Positions 59,648 through 64,000 of a stretch of DNA of 64,000 nucleotides are shown in pieces. Positions within the stretch are counted from its first letter, which is position 1. Each line of letters begins with the position of its first letter. The translations under genes and the position numbers were made by a program. The notes beneath the pieces are model-generated. The model had not been told where the DNA came from, did not search any database, and saw only the letters and a list, made by a program, of their open reading frames with translations. Source of the DNA: Streptomyces sp. NBC_00306 (GTDB taxonomy: Bacteria; Actinomycetota; Actinomycetes; Streptomycetales; Streptomycetaceae); assembly GCF_036169555.1 (NCBI RefSeq), contig NZ_CP108032.1:3100001-3164000 (forward strand), given 5' to 3'.

Positions 59648-61507
59648 CTAGCCCGGGTAGACCGGAGCCCTGCCCTTCTCGACGATCGGCTGCCAGTTGG
59701 CACCCGCCGGAAGTCGCACGATGCCGTCGTCCTCGGAGTACGCCACGAGCGGGCGGTCCTCGCCGTCCGCCGCGGCGACCGACTGCACACCGTTGAGACC
59801 GGGCAGCACGCCCGTGTCCCAAGTCGAGCCGTCCGTCTGGATGTAGCGGACCTGCTGCACACCGCCGGATTCCTTGCCGACCACCACGAGCCGGCTGGGG
59901 CCGGCCCACGAAACGGCCGTGACGGTCTCCATCCGCGGTGCCGCGGGCTCCAGTTCGGCCACGGTCACCACCGGATTGCTCTTGGGCCCGCGCTCCACCC
60001 GCCCGATCTTCAGCGTGGTCTTGCCGTTCTCCGTCAGAAGCAGCGCGACGCGCGCGCCGTCCGCGGACACCTTCACGGACTCGATGCGCGCGGCGCCCAG
60101 AAGGGGAACGTTGACCTTCTGCGGCGTGCCCTTGCCGCCCACGAGACGCAGCAGCGCCGGGTTCTCCGGGTTGCGGTCGGCGATCCACAGGTCCTTGCGG
60201 CCGTCCCAGCTGGGTGCCGACAACCGGGTGTCCTGCGTCTTGCCGAGGCTGCGCACCACGGGGGCCGCCAACTGGGAATCGGTCTCGATCGACGAGACGT
60301 AGAGGCTGGCGAAGTCCTTGGAGACCGCGGCCGCGGTGTCCTCGTCGTGTGCCACCGCGACGACACTGATCGGCAGCTGTCCGTCACCGAACGGCCCACG
60401 CACGTTGGCCGGCGTGGCCGCCTCCTTCGTCGCGCCCGACAGCCATGCGAGCCGGTTCTTGGCATCGACGAAGTACGGATACACCGGCTTCCCCGACGCG
60501 CGGTCGGGCGCGTAACCGTCCGCCTCGACGCTGTCGAGCACGCACAGCTGCGTGCCGTTCGAACGCTCCAGCTCCACCTGCTCGACCCGAGTGGACGACA
60601 GCTCCCTCAGCGTGAGCGAGATCTGCGCAGCCATCTTCTTGCACTGCTCGCGGCCGACGTTGGACGCCTTCTCGTTGAGAGGCACCTTCAGCACGTTCCT
60701 GTCGTCGAACGCGAGGGACGTGACACCGCTCTTCAGCGCCGTACCCCGCGGGAAGCGCGAGTCCACCACCGGGTCCAGCCAGTCCGTGGGCCCGTCGAGC
60801 AGCGCGTTGACCGACTGCGTCACGGGATCCATCCGGGTCACCGGATCCATCCGCTGACGGATGAAGACCGGGTCTGACACAACGGTTTCCCCAGCTCCGC
60901 CCGGCGCCGCGGCGAAGTAGTACTTGTTGATGGAGACATAGTTCCGCTGGAAGTCGGACGCGCCGAGCAGGAGGCCCGGAGGCGGGCTGTCGATGCGCCA
61001 CTCGCCCTTGCCCTCGATGCCGCCTTGCCGGGAGAGATGCATCGTCCAGTCGTAGTCCTCCGCCTCGGTCGTGCTCGCCTGGAAGGCGTGCTGCGAGTCG
61101 ACCACGGCGATCTGCTTGCCCTTGATCTGGTAGCTGGTCCCCGTGCTGACCCCGCCCACCGCGGCCCGGCCGCCGGTGGGAGCGGTCTCCAGCACCGTCG
61201 TACTGGCGTCGGGCCGCCACTTCTGCGACGCCTCCGGCGTCAGATACGTCCGAGCGATGGCGAAATTGGCATCGTCACTGGTCATCGCCTCGAGGAAGCC
61301 GTTGACGATCTCGTCGGCGGCCGCTCCCTTGCGGGGCTTCACCGCGTACACCTGAACCTCGGAGTCGGCGCCCGGGGACGCCTTCACGGGACGGATGTCA
61401 CCGGTGTCGGGCATCGAGGCACAGCCAGCCAGCACACCGCCGGCACCGAGCAGCGCGACCAAACGCAGCGCGCCTCGACGTCCTCTACGACGCGGATCAG
61501 CGCCCAC
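59648..61507 (-). CDS. lpqB: Lipoprotein LpqB
   Basis: 619-residue exported lipoprotein that interacts with the MtrB sensor in actinobacteria. The lipobox is VLAGC, with Cys29. A GerMN-like domain follows in the first half (KPRKGAAADEIVNGFLEAM, VQVELERSNG region), and a C-terminal beta-propeller-like domain has repeated DGRKDLWIADR and SADGARVALLL segments. GTG 61507 with GGGAGGACACC ahead overlaps the mtrB stop by 11 bases. An 18-base tandem duplication encodes RMDPVT twice near residue 220. Confidence 0.95.
   Translation of the reverse strand: MGADPRRRGRRGALRLVALLGAGGVLAGCASMPDTGDIRPVKASPGADSEVQVYAVKPRKGAAADEIVNGFLEAMTSDDANFAIARTYLTPEASQKWRPDASTTVLETAPTGGRAAVGGVSTGTSYQIKGKQIAVVDSQHAFQASTTEAEDYDWTMHLSRQGGIEGKGEWRIDSPPPGLLLGASDFQRNYVSINKYYFAAAPGGAGETVVSDPVFIRQRMDPVTRMDPVTQSVNALLDGPTDWLDPVVDSRFPRGTALKSGVTSLAFDDRNVLKVPLNEKASNVGREQCKKMAAQISLTLRELSSTRVEQVELERSNGTQLCVLDSVEADGYAPDRASGKPVYPYFVDAKNRLAWLSGATKEAATPANVRGPFGDGQLPISVVAVAHDEDTAAAVSKDFASLYVSSIETDSQLAAPVVRSLGKTQDTRLSAPSWDGRKDLWIADRNPENPALLRLVGGKGTPQKVNVPLLGAARIESVKVSADGARVALLLTENGKTTLKIGRVERGPKSNPVVTVAELEPAAPRMETVTAVSWAGPSRLVVVGKESGGVQQVRYIQTDGSTWDTGVLPGLNGVQSVAAADGEDRPLVAYSEDDGIVRLPAGANWQPIVEKGRAPVYPG
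60819..60854. repeat. 18-base in-frame tandem duplication in lpqB
   Basis: Two copies of GTCACSGGATCCATCCGS (16 of 18 identical) add one extra RMDPVT hexapeptide and keep the frame. Confidence 0.85.
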
Positions 61508-63515
61508 GGTTGGTGTCCTCCCGGTCGGAAGCAGGCTGTGCGAAGGCGGAGTCCTGCCGTTCGTTCCCCGGTCGCGCCACGACACGGGCTCCGTTGCCGG
61601 GCAGCGCGGTCGGGTCCACGCCCTGAGGGGGCGTACGAGGCGGCACCGGAGCACCCGGCGGTACGGAGAGCGGAGAACGGTCCGACACGGCCTGAACGGG
61701 CACGGACGCCAGCAGGTGCCCGTTCAGGTGCGGGCCGGCCACCTCGGCCAGGGCGCGCTCCCGGTTCTGCCGCGAGTCCTCCGGCTCCAGGGGTACCGGC
61801 GAACCGCGCAGCGGCTCGTCCGCGGTCCGCGGCAGCGTCAGCCTGAACTGCGAACCGCCGCCCGGCTCGCCCCATGCCTGGAGCCAGCCACCGTGCAGCC
61901 GCGCGTCCTCGACGGCGATGGACAGACCGAGACCGGTACCGCCGGTGGTACGCGCCCGGGCCGGATCGGCCCGCCAGAAGCGGTTGAACACCCGGGTCGC
62001 CTCTCCGGGCTTCAGTCCCACGCCGTAGTCCCGTACGGCGACGGCGACCGCACCGCCGGCGACCGCCATGCGCACGATTACGTCCCGGCCCTCGCCGTGC
62101 TCGACGGCGTTGACGACGAGGTTGCGCAGCACCCGCTCGACGCGGCGGGCGTCGGCCTCGGCCACGACGGGCTGCTCGTCACCGACCACGCGTATCCGGG
62201 TGCCCTTGCGCTCGGCGAGCGGCTCGGCACCACCGATGACCCGCCGTACGACTTCGCGGAGGTCTATCGGCTCGGCTTCCAGCGCGGCCGCGCCGGCATC
62301 GAAGCGGCTGATCTCCAGAAGGTCCGAGAGCAGCGACTCGAACCGGTCGAGCTGGTCCCCGAGGAGCTCCGCCGAACGCGCGGTCACCGGATCGAAGTCG
62401 ACCCGGGCCTCATGGATGACGTCGGCCGCCATCCGCACCGTCGTCAGCGGGGTCCGCAGTTCGTGGGAGACGTCCGAGACGAAGCGCCGCTGCATCCGGG
62501 AGAGCTCCTCCAGCTGCTGGATCTTGAGCTGAAGGCTCTGCGCCATCTTGTTGAAGGCTTCACCGAGTCTGGCGATGTCGTCCTCACCGGTGACCTTCAT
62601 CCGCTCCTGGAGACGGCCGGCGGACAGCCGCTCGGCGATCCCGGCGGCCATACGCACCGGTGTGACGATCTGCCGCACCACGAGCCAGGCGATGGCACCC
62701 AGCAGCACAACAACGAACAGCCCGGCCGTGGCCAGCGTGCCTCGGACCAGATTGAGCGACTGCTCCTCCTGCGCGAGCGGGAAGACGTAGTACAGCTCGT
62801 ACGGATATTCCTCGATGTCGTTGAGCCGGGTGCCGACGACCAGGCCGGGCTCCGGCTCGTGATCGTCGTTGTACTTGATCTGGATGTACGTCTCGTACGT
62901 CCCCGTGCCCTGGTCCACGGCCTCCCGCAGCTCCTGCGGAATGCTGGACGGGTCCACGCTGCCCGAAGTCCGCGGGAAACGGTTGCCCGCGTTGGCGGCG
63001 TCGGCGCTCAGCGCCACCACGTTGAACGCGCCCTGGCCGCCACTGGCCAGCTGTTCCACGAGGTCGGAGCGCCAGCTCGTCGCCGTACGGCCGCCCGCGC
63101 CGCCGTCCTGCGCGCCGGACTCGGTCCGCAGATTGGCAGCCCGCTCCCGCGCCACGGCGAAACCGCCGGCCGCCTGGCTCTGCGCCGCCTTCGCCTTGGC
63201 GTCGAGCAGGCCGTTACGCACCTGCCCGATGACGACGAACCCGAGGAGCGCCACCACGCCGAGGGACATCAGCAGCGTCATCGCGACGACCCTGAGCTGG
63301 ATGTTCCGGCGCCACAGCCGCACAGCGGGCAGCAGCGGCCGGCGGACCCAGCGCAGGAAGAGCCGGAGTATCAGACGGCCGGGATCGCCGTTTCGACCCG
63401 ACCGCCCGCCACGCAGCAGGCGGCCGAATCGCGACGTCTCATGCCCCGGTCCGGCAGCCCGCCCCGTACGGACTCCCGGCTCCCCGGGCTTCGGAGCAAC
63501 GCTGCCTCGGGTCAT
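61497..63515 (-). CDS. mtrB: Sensor histidine kinase MtrB
   Basis: 672-residue membrane kinase of the MtrAB two-component system, which couples cell-wall metabolism, division and, in Streptomyces, antibiotic production. A basic N-terminus, helix 1 (about 72-96), an extracellular sensor (about 97-255), helix 2 (about 256-280) and a HAMP domain precede the dimerisation helix with phospho-His in SDVSHELRTPLTT. The ATPase has N-box NLVVNAVEHG, DYGVGL and GGTGLGLSIA. A disordered Pro-rich tail of about 120 residues follows. ATG 63515 lies one base after the mtrA stop codon. Confidence 0.97.
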   Translation of the reverse strand: MTRGSVAPKPGEPGVRTGRAAGPGHETSRFGRLLRGGRSGRNGDPGRLILRLFLRWVRRPLLPAVRLWRRNIQLRVVAMTLLMSLGVVALLGFVVIGQVRNGLLDAKAKAAQSQAAGGFAVARERAANLRTESGAQDGGAGGRTATSWRSDLVEQLASGGQGAFNVVALSADAANAGNRFPRTSGSVDPSSIPQELREAVDQGTGTYETYIQIKYNDDHEPEPGLVVGTRLNDIEEYPYELYYVFPLAQEEQSLNLVRGTLATAGLFVVVLLGAIAWLVVRQIVTPVRMAAGIAERLSAGRLQERMKVTGEDDIARLGEAFNKMAQSLQLKIQQLEELSRMQRRFVSDVSHELRTPLTTVRMAADVIHEARVDFDPVTARSAELLGDQLDRFESLLSDLLEISRFDAGAAALEAEPIDLREVVRRVIGGAEPLAERKGTRIRVVGDEQPVVAEADARRVERVLRNLVVNAVEHGEGRDVIVRMAVAGGAVAVAVRDYGVGLKPGEATRVFNRFWRADPARARTTGGTGLGLSIAVEDARLHGGWLQAWGEPGGGSQFRLTLPRTADEPLRGSPVPLEPEDSRQNRERALAEVAGPHLNGHLLASVPVQAVSDRSPLSVPPGAPVPPRTPPQGVDPTALPGNGARVVARPGNERQDSAFAQPASDREDTNRGR

Positions 63516-63516
63516 A

Positions 63517-64000
63517 TCAGCTCGGTCCGGCCTTGTAACCGACACCACGTACGGTCACCACGATCTCCGGACGCTCCGGGTCCTTCTCGACCTTGGAGCG
63601 CAGCCTCTGGACGTGCACGTTCACCAGCCTGGTGTCGGCGGCGTGACGGTAGCCCCAGACCTGCTCGAGCAGCACCTCACGGGTGAACACCTGCCACGGC
63701 TTACGGGCCAGCGCGACGAGCAGGTCGAACTCCAGCGGGGTCAGCGCGATGGACTGTCCCTCCCGCTTCACGGAGTGACCGGCCACGTCGATGACCAGGT
63801 CACCGATCGCCAGCTGTTCCGGCGCCGGCTCCTCCGACCTCCTCAGCCGCGCCCGGATCCGGGCGACCAGCTCCTTCGGCTTGAACGGCTTCACGATGTA
63901 GTCGTCGGCCCCGGACTCCAGGCCTACCACCACGTCCACGGTGTCGCTCTTGGCGGTGAGCATCACGATCGGCACGCCGGACTCCGCCCTGATCAGGCGG
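63517..64000 (-). CDS. mtrA: Response regulator MtrA, 5' end outside window
   Basis: OmpR/PhoB-type regulator partnered with MtrB. The visible 160 codons hold the second half of the receiver domain (PIVMLTAKSDTVD, GADDYIVKPFKPKEL with the conserved Lys) and the full winged-helix DNA-binding domain (LTPLEFDLLVALARKPWQVFTREVLL in parts, RLVNVHVQRLRSKVEKDP, VRGVGYKAG). The phospho-acceptor Asp and start codon lie beyond 64000. An internal ATG at 63975 is not the start, since the frame stays open to the window end. Confidence 0.97.
   Translation of the reverse strand, partial: RLIRAESGVPIVMLTAKSDTVDVVVGLESGADDYIVKPFKPKELVARIRARLRRSEEPAPEQLAIGDLVIDVAGHSVKREGQSIALTPLEFDLLVALARKPWQVFTREVLLEQVWGYRHAADTRLVNVHVQRLRSKVEKDPERPEIVVTVRGVGYKAGPS

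Noticed and set aside
61497..61507. Frameshift between mtrB and lpqB
   Set aside because: The 11-base overlap is a normal translationally coupled junction; lpqB has its own GGAGG and GTG start.

Overview
The window is a piece of a Streptomyces chromosome. GC content and third-position GC are very high. The gene content and order (prfB, tandem kinases pkaB/pkaA, gdhB-type glutamate dehydrogenase, secA, response regulator, hpf, comF, lpqB, mtrB, mtrA) match the conserved core of streptomycetes. No tRNA or rRNA gene and no CRISPR array were seen; the one classical RNA gene is tmRNA (ssrA, - strand).

Layout. 1-2.8 kb: a truncated deacetylase/glycosyltransferase and a Pro-rich membrane protein, separated by three copies of a GTGGGGG-type palindromic repeat. 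2.8-6.5 kb: a LysR/MFS divergent pair and a PadR/HAAS membrane-protein pair. 6.8-15.1 kb: an accessory, all-plus block (P450, SnoaL-like protein, NTPase-HTH regulator, DHA2-type exporter, SRPBCC protein, carotenoid-oxygenase-family enzyme, six-helix membrane protein) that looks like a small biosynthetic cluster built round a cleavage dioxygenase. 15.2-19.1 kb: ssrA, smpB, an S41 protease, ftsX and ftsE, all on the minus strand. 19.3-20.3 kb: a mini zinc-ribbon membrane protein facing a sortase-anchored TEEPP-repeat surface protein.

20.6-26.5 kb is an inserted accessory segment between ftsE and prfB. It holds a candidate RiPP system: a 39-residue peptide gene, a strong hairpin after it, an asparagine-synthetase/lasso-cyclase-like enzyme without the N-terminal Cys, and a SAM methyltransferase. 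Two small uncharacterised genes lie upstream and an HTH-TPR regulator is divergent. An IS110-family element follows, with a structured non-coding leader that may be its bridge RNA. No leader protease or recognition protein is visible, so this would not be an ordinary lasso cluster. It is the best candidate for something undescribed.

26.6-34.7 kb: prfB, two membrane Ser/Thr kinases and a 1,102-residue FHA-FtsK/SpoIIIE-like ATPase. 34.8-38.4 kb: a sugar-type ABC importer whose first permease carries a large extracytoplasmic insertion. 38.6-43.3 kb: a TetR regulator divergent from a Wzm/Wzt-type polysaccharide exporter, a GT87-like mannosyltransferase and a soluble Ser/Thr kinase. 43.5-54.7 kb: the 1,650-residue NAD-glutamate dehydrogenase, a DJ-1/PfpI protein, a HAD hydrolase, two actinobacterial proteins of unknown function and secA. 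54.9-64 kb: GNAT acetyltransferase, AlkX/YcaQ-like protein, orphan LuxR response regulator, hibernation factor hpf with a possible minigene-plus-hairpin leader, comF with two perfect DnaA boxes upstream, and the lpqB-mtrB-mtrA envelope-signalling operon, cut by the window end.

Start codons were chosen by ribosome-binding site, codon bias and family length. Functions come from motifs and remembered family knowledge only; no database search was possible.
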